A stretch of DNA of 64,000 nucleotides. Origin: Corallococcus coralloides DSM 2259 (GTDB lineage: Bacteria > Myxococcota > Myxococcia > Myxococcales > Myxococcaceae). The DNA is taken from positions 3,348,001 to 3,412,000 of the forward strand of contig NC_017030.1 in the NCBI RefSeq assembly GCF_000255295.1, given 5' to 3'. Numbering within the stretch: the first letter of the stretch is position 1; every line of letters begins with the position of its first letter. Below the pieces are notes generated by a model that saw only the letters and a program-made list of their open reading frames with translations, did not search any database and was not told where the DNA came from. Below are positions 46,495-55,643 of the stretch, piece by piece. Both the position numbers and the translations under genes were made by a program.

Positions 46495-49400
46495 ATGTCC
46501 CACCTGCGTCTGATGTGGAAACGCTCCCGTCTGCTCTGGCCCACGCTGGCCGCATGCGCCTCCGCCTCCGCCTGGGCGGCCCCCGCGTCCATCGCCGTCC
46601 CCAACGCCGGCTTCGAAACCGCCGCCGCCACCGGCCTTCCCCAGGGCTGGACGGCGTCGGGCCAGGGCAAGGTGTCCGCCCGCACCGACGCGAAGTCGGA
46701 GGGCAGCCGCAGCCTCGTCATTGAAAGCCCCCAGGGCGGCGCGGAGACCACCGTCGTCTCCGAGCCCGTGAAGCTCCAGGTGGGCCGCCTCTACCGGCTC
46801 TCCGCCTGGGTGCGCACCCAGGGCGTGCAGGCGGACGCACAGGCCCGCTACCCCACGGCGCTGGGCGCGTGTCTGTCCATGCAGAGCTTCCCCTTCACCA
46901 ACTGCTCTCCGCCACAGGGCGCGGACCAGAGCGGCCGGGTGCAGGTGCTGTTCTTCGCCACCCAGTCCAATGACCGCGTGCGCGCGCACCTGGGCCACAA
47001 CGGCAAGGCCACCGGCACCGCCTGGTTCGACGACGTGAAGCTGGAGCCGGTGGACGACATCACCCAGTACATCCCCATGGAGAGCGTGCGGTGGGCCGGC
47101 AAGGGCTTCCGCTACGACGACGGCGGCTGGGTGTACGTCCACATCGAGGGCGAGCCCTACGAGCGCGGCCGGCAGTACGGCGAGCTCGTGTCCCAGGAGA
47201 TCGTCCGCTACATCGAGAAGCTGGGCATCCAGAAGGACAAGGCGGACGCCGCGAAGGGCTGGGCGCAGGTGCGCCTGCTCGCGGACTCGCTGTTCCTGCG
47301 CCGCTTCGACCCCGAGTACCTGGAGGAGATGAAGGGCATCGCCGACGGCGCCAACGTGGGCGGCGCGAAGTTCAAGGGCCCGGATGGCAAGGAGCGCGAC
47401 CTGGACGTGCTCGACGTCGTCGCCATCAACTCCGCCGTGGACCTGGGCCAGCTGGAGGACGCCAACCGCGTCACCGCGTCCCCGCTCTCCGGCCGCACCT
47501 TCCTCAAGGGCGAGGACGAGAACGGCCGGGCAGGGGCGGGCGACCACTGCTCGTCCTTCGTGGCCACGAAGTCCGCGACGAAGGATGGCCGCGTCGTCAT
47601 GGGCCAGATCTTCATGTGGAACGGCTACACCGGCGTCCACTGGGACGTGATGCTGGACGTGCAACCCACCAAGGGCCACCGCTTCGTGATGCAGACCTTC
47701 CCGGGCGGCATCCACAGCGGCTCCGACTGGATGCTCAACGACGCAGGCATCGTCATTGGCGAGACGACGGTGGGCCAGACGCCCTTCAACATCGACGGCA
47801 CCCCGCAGAGCAACCGCATCCGCAAGGCCGTGCAGTACGCGAACTCCATCGACGACGTGGAGCGCATCCTCAAGGACCGCAACAACGGCCTCTACACCAA
47901 CGACTGGACGCTCGCGGACACCAAGACGGATGAGGGCGCGTGCCTCCTGCTGGGCACCGCGAAGACGCGCCTGTGGCGCACCGGCAGCAAGGGCAAGGCC
48001 GCGGACACGCCCGGAAACCTCAAGGACTTCATCTGGGCCAACAACAACAACCGCGACCCGGAGGTCCGCAAGGAGTCCGTGCCCAACGCGAGCAACGCCC
48101 CGGTGGACCTGGCCTTCAACACCTGGAACCGCGACATCGCCTTCCAGGAGGCCTACGCGAAGTACGGCAAGGGCGGCTTCGACGTGGACAGCGCCACGCG
48201 CATGATGGCGTCCAGCCCCATCAACCGTCCGCACGCGTGTGATGGGAAGATCACCACCTCGGAGATGACCGAGAAGCTGATGTTCCTGGCCCACTACGGC
48301 AAGACGACCCTGCGCGAGAAGATGGTCGGCAGCCGCTGGATTCCGGACCTGCCCGGCGCCACGCCGCACCTGTCCCTGGGCTACACCGCCTTCAGCCCTA
48401 TCTACGTGGCGGATCAGCTGAAGGCCGCCAAGGCCAAGCAGAAGCCGGAGCCCAAGGCGGACAAGCCCAAGCGCGACTTCGCTCGCGTGAAGGACGCGCT
48501 GTCCTTCGACGAGAAGAAGCTCTGGGCCAACACGGTGTTCCCCGCGACGGACGCGGACAACTGGTTCGGCAGCGGCTCCGCCGCGTACTGGACCCAGCTC
48601 AGGGATCTGCCGGAAGGGGATGACCTCTCCAAGGCCTTCGACGCCCAGCGTGACGCGCTCGCGGACCTCAACGCCCGCTACCTGTACGTCACGGCCCGCG
48701 AGGGCGACGTGGTGCCCACCGCCGCGCGCACGGACTACGGCCGTTATGGCCAGTACGCGGTGCCGCGCATCAAGGGCACGTACCTGCTGCACCAGCTGCG
48801 GCTGACCCTGGGCAACGCGAAGTTCGCCAAGGTGATGGGCGCGGTGCACTCGAAGTTCGCGAACAAGAAGCTCACCACCCAGGACTTCATCCGCACCGCG
48901 TCGGAAGCCGCGGGCCAGGACGTGGGCCCGTGGGTGAAGCAGTGGGTGGAGCGCGGAGGCCTGCCCGCGCCGCGCCTCACCTCCCGCGCCCAGAAGGCGA
49001 AGGAGGGCTACGAGGTGACGCTGAAGGTGGACCAGTCCGGTGCGCCCTGGCGCTTCGCCACGCTGGTGGAGGTGCAGACGGAGAAGGGAAGCGTGCTGGA
49101 GCGCGTGGAGGTGAAGAGCGGCAGCGACACCTTCACAGTGAAGGTCGCGGACCGGCCGGTGCGCGTGGTGTTCAACGTGGGCAACGACATCCCCGTGGCC
49201 CGCGAGCGCTACCAGACCCTGGCCAACACGCTGGATGACTGGGACAAGCTCCTCTTCGTGTACGGCTCCGCGCGCCAGGTGGAGTCCATGCGCACGCTGG
49301 CGACGAACTACCGCGAGCAGCTGGCGGACGCGTCTCCGGAGCGCCTGGCCCCGCTCAAGCCGGACGCCGAGGTGACGGACGCGGAGCTGGCGGACCGCGA

Positions 49401-49767
49401 CCTGGTCGTCTTCGGAGGCCTGGAGGACAACGGGCTGATGGCGCGCCTGGCGGCGGAGAAGAAGCTGCCGGTGGAGCTGGGCCGGCGCTACTTCCGCTGG
49501 CAGGGCAAGACGTACGGCCGCGCGGATGACGGCCTGGCCCTGGCGCTGCCCAACCCCTGGAACCCGAAGCGCACGCTGTATCTCTTCGTCGCCAACAGCG
49601 GCCTGGAGCTGTGGCACATGACGCGCTCCTTCCAGCGCGGCCTCCAGAGCTGGGCGCTGTTCCGCGCGGGCGAGGTGAGCGGCAAGGGCTTCCACGCCAC
49701 GGAAGGCTTCACCCAGGACCTGTCCGTGGACCTGCCCGCGCCGAAGCTGGGCATGCTCACGCCCTGA
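46495..49767 (+). CDS. Secreted CBM-C45 acyltransferase-like Ntn hydrolase with M1-like C-terminal region
   Basis: 1090 residues. A signal peptide ends at WAAP. Residues about 30-185 are a carbohydrate-binding-like beta-sandwich (VPNAGFE, LPQGWTASG). Then a peptidase C45/acyl-CoA:6-APA acyltransferase-like domain: GEPYERGRQYGEL motif (about 219) and GDHC-SSF with Cys352, the expected autoproteolytic nucleophile. From about 755 to 830, KGTYLLHQLRLTLGNAKFAK and TASEAAGQDVGPWVKQWVER resemble the C-terminal part of M1 aminopeptidases, but no HExxH zinc motif is present. A further domain follows. The order is unusual; substrate (amide or ester) unknown. Confidence 0.78.
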   Translation: MSHLRLMWKRSRLLWPTLAACASASAWAAPASIAVPNAGFETAAATGLPQGWTASGQGKVSARTDAKSEGSRSLVIESPQGGAETTVVSEPVKLQVGRLYRLSAWVRTQGVQADAQARYPTALGACLSMQSFPFTNCSPPQGADQSGRVQVLFFATQSNDRVRAHLGHNGKATGTAWFDDVKLEPVDDITQYIPMESVRWAGKGFRYDDGGWVYVHIEGEPYERGRQYGELVSQEIVRYIEKLGIQKDKADAAKGWAQVRLLADSLFLRRFDPEYLEEMKGIADGANVGGAKFKGPDGKERDLDVLDVVAINSAVDLGQLEDANRVTASPLSGRTFLKGEDENGRAGAGDHCSSFVATKSATKDGRVVMGQIFMWNGYTGVHWDVMLDVQPTKGHRFVMQTFPGGIHSGSDWMLNDAGIVIGETTVGQTPFNIDGTPQSNRIRKAVQYANSIDDVERILKDRNNGLYTNDWTLADTKTDEGACLLLGTAKTRLWRTGSKGKAADTPGNLKDFIWANNNNRDPEVRKESVPNASNAPVDLAFNTWNRDIAFQEAYAKYGKGGFDVDSATRMMASSPINRPHACDGKITTSEMTEKLMFLAHYGKTTLREKMVGSRWIPDLPGATPHLSLGYTAFSPIYVADQLKAAKAKQKPEPKADKPKRDFARVKDALSFDEKKLWANTVFPATDADNWFGSGSAAYWTQLRDLPEGDDLSKAFDAQRDALADLNARYLYVTAREGDVVPTAARTDYGRYGQYAVPRIKGTYLLHQLRLTLGNAKFAKVMGAVHSKFANKKLTTQDFIRTASEAAGQDVGPWVKQWVERGGLPAPRLTSRAQKAKEGYEVTLKVDQSGAPWRFATLVEVQTEKGSVLERVEVKSGSDTFTVKVADRPVRVVFNVGNDIPVARERYQTLANTLDDWDKLLFVYGSARQVESMRTLATNYREQLADASPERLAPLKPDAEVTDAELADRDLVVFGGLEDNGLMARLAAEKKLPVELGRRYFRWQGKTYGRADDGLALALPNPWNPKRTLYLFVANSGLELWHMTRSFQRGLQSWALFRAGEVSGKGFHATEGFTQDLSVDLPAPKLGMLTP

Positions 49768-49800
49768 GCCGCCGTCGCTGAAAATCCAGAAGCGCCTGGG

Positions 49801-49833
49801 AAGGGCCGGCGGAGTGCGCTCCCACCGGCCCTT
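49801..49833 (+). terminator. Terminator after the C45-type gene
   Basis: AAGGGCCGG and CCGGCCCTT arms (9 bp) with inner GGAG/CTCC pairs around TGCG, then CTTGCGTCT. It lies 33 bases after the stop. Near-perfect stem; moderate T content. Confidence 0.6.
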
Positions 49834-49875
49834 CTTGCGTCTGGCCGCTTCCTCCCTCTGAGAGTCCCGGTCGAT

Positions 49876-49903
49876 TTGACTCCGGCGCGGAGAGGGTTAA
49901 ATC
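49876..49903 (+). promoter_or_regulatory. Candidate promoter of the TetR-efflux operon
   Basis: TTGACT (49876-49881) and TAAATC (49898-49903) with 16 bases between. The start codon lies 12 bases further on, so the transcript may be nearly leaderless; no Shine-Dalgarno is seen. Confidence 0.45.
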
Positions 49904-49915
49904 TCCCTTCAGAAA

Positions 49916-50536
49916 ATGAATCGAGATTCAAAATCTGAGGCGCCCGTCAAAAAGCTGCGTTCTCGTCTGAAGGAGGCCACCGCTGACGCCATCCTGGCGG
50001 CGGCAGCGGCGGTGTTCGCTCGCGACGGCCTGCATGCGGCGAAGATGGAGTCCATCGCCGAGCAGGCAGGCGTGTCGGTGGGGACGCTCTACAACCACTT
50101 CACCGACCGCGCGGCCCTGCTGGACGCGCTGCGCGCGAAGCGGCGGCAGTTGATGCTGGACCGGCTGGACGCGGCCCTGGCCCCCGTGGAGGGGCGGCCC
50201 GCGCGCGAACAGCTGCGCGCCTTCGTGACGGCGCTGTTCGCCCATGCGGCGGAGCGCGACGCGTTCGTGCGGGTGCTGGTGCAGCTGCCGGAGGATCCGG
50301 CGCGCAAGAGCCGCATCCTGGCGGAGCTCAGCCGGCGCGTGGCGGTCATCCTCGACCGGGGCATCCAGGCTGGTGAGGTCCGCGCGGAAGGGCGCGCGTT
50401 CCATCCGAATCTCCTGATGGGAATGGTGCGCGGCGCATTGGACCGCCTGCGCGAGGACGACGCCGCGAACCCTCCGGCAGCCGCCTGGGCGGAGGAGATC
50501 CTCCGCGTCTTCTTGAAGGGCATCGAGGTCGACTGA
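49916..50536 (+). CDS. TetR-family transcriptional regulator
   Basis: 206 residues. A TetR_N helix-turn-helix (about 20-66, ADAILAAAAAVFARDGLHAA then AEQAGVSVGTLYNHFTDRA) precedes a helical ligand domain. It probably represses the efflux pump genes behind it, which start 2 bases after its stop. A TGAATC-GA-GATTCA palindrome overlaps its own start codon and is a candidate operator (49917-49930). The inducer would be a pump substrate. Confidence 0.92.
   Translation: MNRDSKSEAPVKKLRSRLKEATADAILAAAAAVFARDGLHAAKMESIAEQAGVSVGTLYNHFTDRAALLDALRAKRRQLMLDRLDAALAPVEGRPAREQLRAFVTALFAHAAERDAFVRVLVQLPEDPARKSRILAELSRRVAVILDRGIQAGEVRAEGRAFHPNLLMGMVRGALDRLREDDAANPPAAAWAEEILRVFLKGIEVD
49917..49930. promoter_or_regulatory. 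Candidate TetR operator over the tetR start
   Basis: TGAATC and GATTCA (arms 6 bp, 2-base centre) begin one base inside the ATG. It is downstream of the predicted promoter, so binding would block transcription. Its place within coding sequence means some of it may be chance. Confidence 0.4.
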
Positions 50537-50537
50537 C

Positions 50538-52169
50538 ATGGCGACAGCCGTCGCAACACCGGAGGTCCTGGCGCAAGTTGCGCCCAAGGCCCCCGTGAAC
50601 AAGTGGCTCGTCACCTTGTCGGTGACGTTCGGCACGCTGATGGGCGCCATCGACTCGTCCATCGTGAACGTGGCGCTGCCGCAGATTCGCGGCGCGGTCG
50701 GCGCCACGGTGCAGGAGATCACCTGGGCCACCACCGGCTTCGTCATCGCCACGGTGATGGTGATGCCGCTCACGGGCTTCCTGGGCCGCATGTTCGGCCA
50801 GAAGCGCGTGTACCTGGCGTGCCTGGTGCTCTTCGTCGCGGGCTCGTTCCTGTGCGGGCTCGCGTGGAACCTGCCCACGCTGGTGCTCTTCCGCTTCCTG
50901 CAAGGGTTGGGGGCCGGCGCGTTGCAACCCACCGAGCAGGCCATCCTCCGTCAGACGTTCCCGCCCAAGGAGCAGGGCACCGCGATGGCCATCTTCGGCA
51001 TGGCCGTGATGGTGGGCCCGGCCATTGGCCCCACGCTGGGCGGCTACATCGTGGACAACTGGCACTGGTCCTGGATCTTCTTCATCAACGTGCCCGTGGG
51101 CATCCTGGGCTTCTTCATGGTGGCCCGCTTCGTCCAGGAGGACGAACAGCTGCGCGCCACCGCGCGCCAGGAGGCCGAGAAGCAGCGCAAGCACATGGAC
51201 TGGTCCGGCATCACGCTGCTCTGCATGGGCCTGGCCACGCTCCAGTACTTCCTGGAAGAGGGACAGGCGGATGACTGGTTCGAGTCCCCCATCATCGTCA
51301 TCTGCGCGCTGCTCTCCGCCACGTGCCTCATCGCCTTCGTCATCCGCGAGCTGACCGCGGAGGCCCCCGCGGTGAACCTGCGCCTGTTCAAGGACCCGGT
51401 GTTCGCGTCCGGCACGCTCCTGGGCGCGCTGGTGTTCGCGGTGCTCATGGCCAGCATGTTCCTCTTGCCGGTGTTCATGCAGGAGCTCTTGGGCTTCACC
51501 GCGACGCAGTCCGGCTTCTCGCTGATGCCGCGCACGCTGGTGATGATGCTGATGATGCCCATCGTCGGGCGGCTGTACGGCAAGGTGCCGGCGCGCATCC
51601 TGGTGGGGGTGGGCATCGTGTTCGCGGGCTTTGGCGCCTACGAGATGAGCCACTTCTCGCTCGCGACCGGCTCCAACAACATCATCGCGGCCATCGCGCT
51701 GCAGGGCGTGGGCTTCAGCCTGATGTTCGTGCCGCTCAGCGCCACGGCGCTCGGCAGCATCCCGCGTGAGCGGATGGCGGACGCGACGGGCCTCAACTCC
51801 CTCTTGCGCCAGATTGGCGGGTCCGTGGGGCTGGCCATCTTCACCACGCTGCTGTCGCGCTACACCGTGCTGTCCAAGGCCTCCATCGCGGCGCACCTGA
51901 ACCCGGAGCGGTGGGAGGTGGCCAGCCGCATGGCCTCCACGCAGAAGGGGCTCATGCAGCACGGTCTGGACGCCGCGAGCGCCAGCATGGCCAGCCTCCA
52001 GCTGATGGTGGGCAACGTGTCGCGGCAGGCCATGGTGCTCGCGTTCGACAAGCTCTTCGTTCTGGCGGCGCTGATGTTCGTGGTGGTGCTGCCGCTCATC
52101 TACTTCCTCAAGGACCCCCCGAGCGTCGGGGGCTCCCACGAGAAACCGCACATCGACGTGGAGATTTAA
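50538..52169 (+). CDS. DHA2-family MFS efflux transporter (EmrB type)
   Basis: 543 residues with 14 predicted membrane segments. The MFS motif GPAIGPTLGGYIVDNWHWSW and FFINVPVG are characteristic of EmrB/QacA drug:proton antiporters. It sits between the TetR regulator and the EmrA-type fusion protein with gaps of 1 and 3 bases, so it is one operon. It would export drugs across the inner membrane and work with the fusion protein and a TolC encoded elsewhere. Confidence 0.94.
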   Translation: MATAVATPEVLAQVAPKAPVNKWLVTLSVTFGTLMGAIDSSIVNVALPQIRGAVGATVQEITWATTGFVIATVMVMPLTGFLGRMFGQKRVYLACLVLFVAGSFLCGLAWNLPTLVLFRFLQGLGAGALQPTEQAILRQTFPPKEQGTAMAIFGMAVMVGPAIGPTLGGYIVDNWHWSWIFFINVPVGILGFFMVARFVQEDEQLRATARQEAEKQRKHMDWSGITLLCMGLATLQYFLEEGQADDWFESPIIVICALLSATCLIAFVIRELTAEAPAVNLRLFKDPVFASGTLLGALVFAVLMASMFLLPVFMQELLGFTATQSGFSLMPRTLVMMLMMPIVGRLYGKVPARILVGVGIVFAGFGAYEMSHFSLATGSNNIIAAIALQGVGFSLMFVPLSATALGSIPRERMADATGLNSLLRQIGGSVGLAIFTTLLSRYTVLSKASIAAHLNPERWEVASRMASTQKGLMQHGLDAASASMASLQLMVGNVSRQAMVLAFDKLFVLAALMFVVVLPLIYFLKDPPSVGGSHEKPHIDVEI

Positions 52170-52172
52170 GAC

Positions 52173-53405
52173 ATGGCAACGACAACGACAGCTCCCCAAC
52201 TCGTCCCCGAAGCGGCGCCCGCGCCCGCCTCCGCGGCGCAGGCGAAGCGCGGCAAGCGGGGCTTCCTCATCCTCGGCGGTGTCGTGGCGGCCATCCTGCT
52301 GGCCATTGGCGGCTTCAAGATCGTCACGGCCGGACAGGAGACCACCGACGACGCGCAGGTGGAGGCGGACGTGGTGCCCCTGGCCGCGCGCGTGTCCGGC
52401 CCCGTGGTGAAGGTGGCCGTGCTGGACAACGCCACCGTGCACCAGGGCGACGTGCTCCTTCAGATCGACCCGCGTCCGTATGAGGCGCGCGTGAAGCAGG
52501 CGGAAGCCGAGCTGGAGTCCGCGCGTGCCCAGGCGGCCGCGGCGGACGCGCAGGCCACGGTGGCGGAGGCCGGCGCGAAGGGTGGCCTGTCCAGCGCGAA
52601 GGCGCTCGTGTCCACGAGCACGTCCGCGGTGAGCGGCGCCCAGGCGCAGGTGGCGGCGGCCCGCGCGGCGCTGACCCGCGCGGAGGCCCAGGCCCGAAAG
52701 GCAACGCTGGATCTGGATCGGACCCGGAGCCTGCGTCAGCAGAACGTGGTGGCGCAGAGCGCGCTGGATGACGCGCAGACGGCCAATGAGACGGCGCAGG
52801 CCGCGCTCGAAGGTGCTCGCGCGCAGCTCTCCCTGGCGGAGGAGGGCCGGCGCACCGCGGAGAGCAAGGTGGCGGAGGCCCGGGGCCAGCTGGACGTGAG
52901 CGCCCCCATCGACGAGAAGATCGCCGCCGCCCAGGCCAACGCGTCGCTGGCGCACGCGCGGGTGAAGGGCGCGGAGGCCGCGCTCGACCAGGCGAAGCTC
53001 CAGCTGGAGGACACGCGCATCGTGGCTCTGGCGGACGGCCAGGTGTCCAAGCTGTCCGTGCACGCGGGCCAGCTGCTCACCCCCGGGCAGGCCGTGGCGG
53101 AGCTGGTGCCCACGACGACCTACGTGGTGGCCAACTTCAAGGAGACGCAGGTGGGCCACATGCAGCCCGGCCAGCGCGTGGAGGTGGAGCTGGACGCCTT
53201 CTCCGGTGAGAAGCTGGAGGGCAGGGTGGAGAGCCTGTCCGGCGGCACTGGCGCCCGCTTCTCCCTGCTGCCGCCCGACAACGCGTCCGGCAACTTCGTG
53301 AAGGTGGTGCAGCGCGTGCCCGTGCGCATCTCCTGGGTGCACCCGCCGCAAGGAATGGCCCTGCGCGCCGGCCTCTCCGCCGACGTGACGGTGCACACGA
53401 AGTAG
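52173..53405 (+). CDS. HlyD/EmrA-family membrane fusion protein
   Basis: 410 residues. One N-terminal membrane segment (about 30-52, GFLILGGVVAAILLAIGG) is followed by the lipoyl-like half GDVLLQIDPRPYEARVKQAEAEL, a long coiled-coil hairpin (about 105-290, Ala/Gln/Glu-rich) and the second half near VADGQVSKLSVHAGQLL. Such proteins bridge EmrB to a TolC channel. No TolC gene is adjacent. A classic terminator follows. Confidence 0.93.
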   Translation: MATTTTAPQLVPEAAPAPASAAQAKRGKRGFLILGGVVAAILLAIGGFKIVTAGQETTDDAQVEADVVPLAARVSGPVVKVAVLDNATVHQGDVLLQIDPRPYEARVKQAEAELESARAQAAAADAQATVAEAGAKGGLSSAKALVSTSTSAVSGAQAQVAAARAALTRAEAQARKATLDLDRTRSLRQQNVVAQSALDDAQTANETAQAALEGARAQLSLAEEGRRTAESKVAEARGQLDVSAPIDEKIAAAQANASLAHARVKGAEAALDQAKLQLEDTRIVALADGQVSKLSVHAGQLLTPGQAVAELVPTTTYVVANFKETQVGHMQPGQRVEVELDAFSGEKLEGRVESLSGGTGARFSLLPPDNASGNFVKVVQRVPVRISWVHPPQGMALRAGLSADVTVHTK

Positions 53406-53431
53406 GTCCCAGGCCGAAAGCCCACACCCCG

Positions 53432-53468
53432 GCGCCGCGCCCCACACAGGGACGCGGCGCTTCTTTTT
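53432..53468 (+). terminator. Rho-independent terminator after the efflux operon
   Basis: GCGCCGCG and CGCGGCGC arms around a 13-base loop, then TTCTTTTT. The stem is perfect. It isolates the efflux operon from the lodA promoter region that begins 5 bases later. Confidence 0.9.
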
Positions 53469-53472
53469 GGGG

Positions 53473-53505
53473 CTGACACGTCATGGCCAATCCTTGACGC
53501 GTCAA
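53473..53505 (+). promoter_or_regulatory. Paired palindromic sites upstream of lodA
   Basis: TGACACGTCA (53474-53483) and TGACGCGTCA (53495-53504), both palindromic in the outer four bases, start exactly 21 bp apart (two helical turns), so both face the same side. They lie 130-160 bases before the lodA ATG. The same core and spacing recur at 61131-61163. They look like a binding site pair for an activator or repressor dimer. Confidence 0.6.
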
Positions 53506-53586
53506 GCGCCACCTCTGGCACTGCCGGGACAGGGTCCCTGTCTGTAAAAGACCGCTATTCCTGGAGTTGCTGCGATTCCATCGAGA

Positions 53587-53600
53587 GGAGTGTGTCTTGC
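53587..53600 (+). promoter_or_regulatory. Possible sigma-54 promoter of lodA (weak)
   Basis: GG-N10-GC with TTGCA at the -12 position, 34 bases before the lodA ATG and 82 bases after the paired sites. The -24 side is a poor match, and such a pattern is easy to find by chance at this GC. Confidence 0.2.
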
Positions 53601-53633
53601 ATCAGCTCCTCCTCCACCGCGAGGAGCAAAGGC

Positions 53634-55643
53634 ATGAGCACGACCTACAAGATTCACCCGGCCATCGGCGTGGCCCGCGTCGGAGACAGCGAGGACTACT
53701 ACCTGGGGCCTGAGGAGGCAGGAGGGCTTCCGCTGGAGGTGGCGGGCGGCAGCGTGACCCGGTTCCGCGATGCCAGCATGGCGGTGCGCAGGCAGGCGGC
53801 GCGCTTCCAGATCCACGCCTACGACTCGCCCGGCTCCAACGGGCGCAGGGTCCAGCCGGGTGAAGGCGGAATCAAAGACATCCGCTGGACGGTCCACCTG
53901 GCCAACAAGAAGTCCGCCTGGTACGAGTTCCGGCAGCAACAGGGCGCGGACGGCACCTACGCCGTCAACCACCCGCTGCGAAATCCTCGCACCGTGGGGA
54001 ATGACCGCAACGCGCTCATCCTCGACGCGGGGCCGCGCACCGTCACCTGCCTGGGGAGCGCGGGCGGTCCCACCACCGTGGAGTGCGCGCTGCTCCCGGC
54101 GTCGGCCCGCCCTTCGGGGCTTCTCCCCGAAGGCAGCGACATCACCACCCTGGGGAAGCTCGTCACGGATGCCCGGGGCTACCTCCACGCGGTGGGCGGC
54201 TACGGCAGGTCCGGCGTGTCGGTCCGCTACGACATCACGAGTGGACTGCTGGAGAACTGGGCGCGGTACCACACGCTGGAAGACGTCAAATGCCTGCACG
54301 ATAAGGCGCCGGACATCCTCGTCGCGCTGAAGGCCATCGCGGACATCGGCTACGACACCCAGGAGGCGTTCGATGCCGCCGTCGACTCCGTCCTCGCGGA
54401 GCCGGGTCTGGGGCTCGTGTCCGAACAGAAGGCCGCCGCGAAGGAGTTCATCGACAAGATGGCCTACCCCCAGCCCCGGCTGGACACGTACGCCAACAAC
54501 ACCTTCTGGTGGGATGACATCTCGGACGGGCCCGTCACCGCGACGCTCGTCATGGATGACGACTCCGAGCACGAGGTGGAGTTCCCCGCGTGGGTGGTGG
54601 TGGGACCGCCCGGGTACGCGCCGCAGATCCTCAACGTCATCACGCTCTACGACACGCTCTTCGACACCTTCGTCACCCAGCGGGGGCTGGTCCCCGGGCT
54701 CTACCAGAACGGGCAGTTCCAGCAGGACTACACGCCCAACTTCCAGGGGGAGCTCCTTCCCATCCTCAGCCGCCCCGCCGCTTACCAGTGGGTCGCGGAC
54801 GTGGGCCCGCAGGGCAATGGCAGGCACGACGCAATCCAGGGCGGCAACCTGGGCCCCCGTTTCCTTCAGAGAATCCGGAACCCCGAGGACGTCAACGCGC
54901 CGACGCCGGACCTCATGCCGAAGATGGCGGGCGACAACCCCATCTCCGAAACCATCCCCCGGAAGTTCCTGAGCCTCACGCGGACCCAGTACTTCCTCCT
55001 CCAGCAATACAGCGCCGGCAAGGTCGACCACTCGTCTCCCAAGGCTCCCGCGTCGGAGGGAGCGCGGTTGGACCGCGCCGTGCTGGAGAACTGCGTAGGC
55101 GGCGCGTTCTGCCCGGGCATCGAGATGACGTGGATTGCCCGGGACGCGAACTTCTTCCAGGAGGACCCGGCCGCAGGCTTCCGCTTCAAGCACCGCGCCA
55201 GGCCCCAGGGCCAGCCGCTTCAATGGAACATCAATCCGCACGACGGGCTGGGCCTGGAGCCGGGGGATGCCAGCAAGTACATGGCGCTGCCCTGGCAGGC
55301 CGACTTCAACGAGTGCTCCAACCAGACCGTCCAGGGGACATCGCTCTGGTGGTGGCCCGCGCAGCGGCCCTACTTCGTGAGCTACCTGGGCGACGACCAG
55401 CAGTGGCACCAGGACTATTGGACGCGTCCGACGGACATCAACTTCGAAACGGACGAGGACATGGTCTTCCATTGGAAGGAATTGGGCTTCGTCCTCAAGC
55501 GGTCGGATGCGCCCCCCTCCCAGCAGGGCCCTGAGGCCGCGCCAGGACTGCCGCCCGCGCCCACGTTCATCGAGGTGGAGCGGACGTACGCGCCCGCCAC
55601 GGGCCAAGAGGAACCGGCCCTCGCCAAGGTGGCCAACTCGTGA
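53634..55643 (+). CDS. lodA: LodA-like cysteine tryptophylquinone (CTQ) amino acid oxidase
   Basis: 669 residues. LodA family enzymes oxidise amino acids using a CTQ cofactor made from their own Cys and Trp. The N-terminal YKIHPAIGVARVGDS and C-terminal LPWQADFNE...LWWWPAQRPYF are family hallmarks. Candidate CTQ residues are C487 (LENCVGGAFCPGIE) and W554 (LPWQADF), 67 apart, close to 65 in Marinomonas LodA; C493 and W572-574 are alternatives. No signal peptide, as in known LodA. ATG at 53634 with GAGGAG upstream. Its TGA overlaps the lodB GTG by 4 nt. Substrate (Lys, Gly or other) is not determinable here. Confidence 0.9.
   Translation: MSTTYKIHPAIGVARVGDSEDYYLGPEEAGGLPLEVAGGSVTRFRDASMAVRRQAARFQIHAYDSPGSNGRRVQPGEGGIKDIRWTVHLANKKSAWYEFRQQQGADGTYAVNHPLRNPRTVGNDRNALILDAGPRTVTCLGSAGGPTTVECALLPASARPSGLLPEGSDITTLGKLVTDARGYLHAVGGYGRSGVSVRYDITSGLLENWARYHTLEDVKCLHDKAPDILVALKAIADIGYDTQEAFDAAVDSVLAEPGLGLVSEQKAAAKEFIDKMAYPQPRLDTYANNTFWWDDISDGPVTATLVMDDDSEHEVEFPAWVVVGPPGYAPQILNVITLYDTLFDTFVTQRGLVPGLYQNGQFQQDYTPNFQGELLPILSRPAAYQWVADVGPQGNGRHDAIQGGNLGPRFLQRIRNPEDVNAPTPDLMPKMAGDNPISETIPRKFLSLTRTQYFLLQQYSAGKVDHSSPKAPASEGARLDRAVLENCVGGAFCPGIEMTWIARDANFFQEDPAAGFRFKHRARPQGQPLQWNINPHDGLGLEPGDASKYMALPWQADFNECSNQTVQGTSLWWWPAQRPYFVSYLGDDQQWHQDYWTRPTDINFETDEDMVFHWKELGFVLKRSDAPPSQQGPEAAPGLPPAPTFIEVERTYAPATGQEEPALAKVANS

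Noticed and set aside
46081-49695. A 1,200-codon open frame antisense to the C45-type gene and running into ada
   Set aside because: Shadow of high third-position GC; the sense protein has a signal peptide and motifs.
53514-53530. CTGGCAC as a sigma-54 -24 box for lodA
   Set aside because: The -24 side is perfect but the required GC at -12 is AC, and it lies only about 8 bases from the paired sites.
53528-53542. Inverted repeat GACAGGG-T-CCCTGTC upstream of lodA
   Set aside because: It could be another operator, but it occurs once, is not seen before the co-regulated gene, and has a 1-base centre; left as unexplained.
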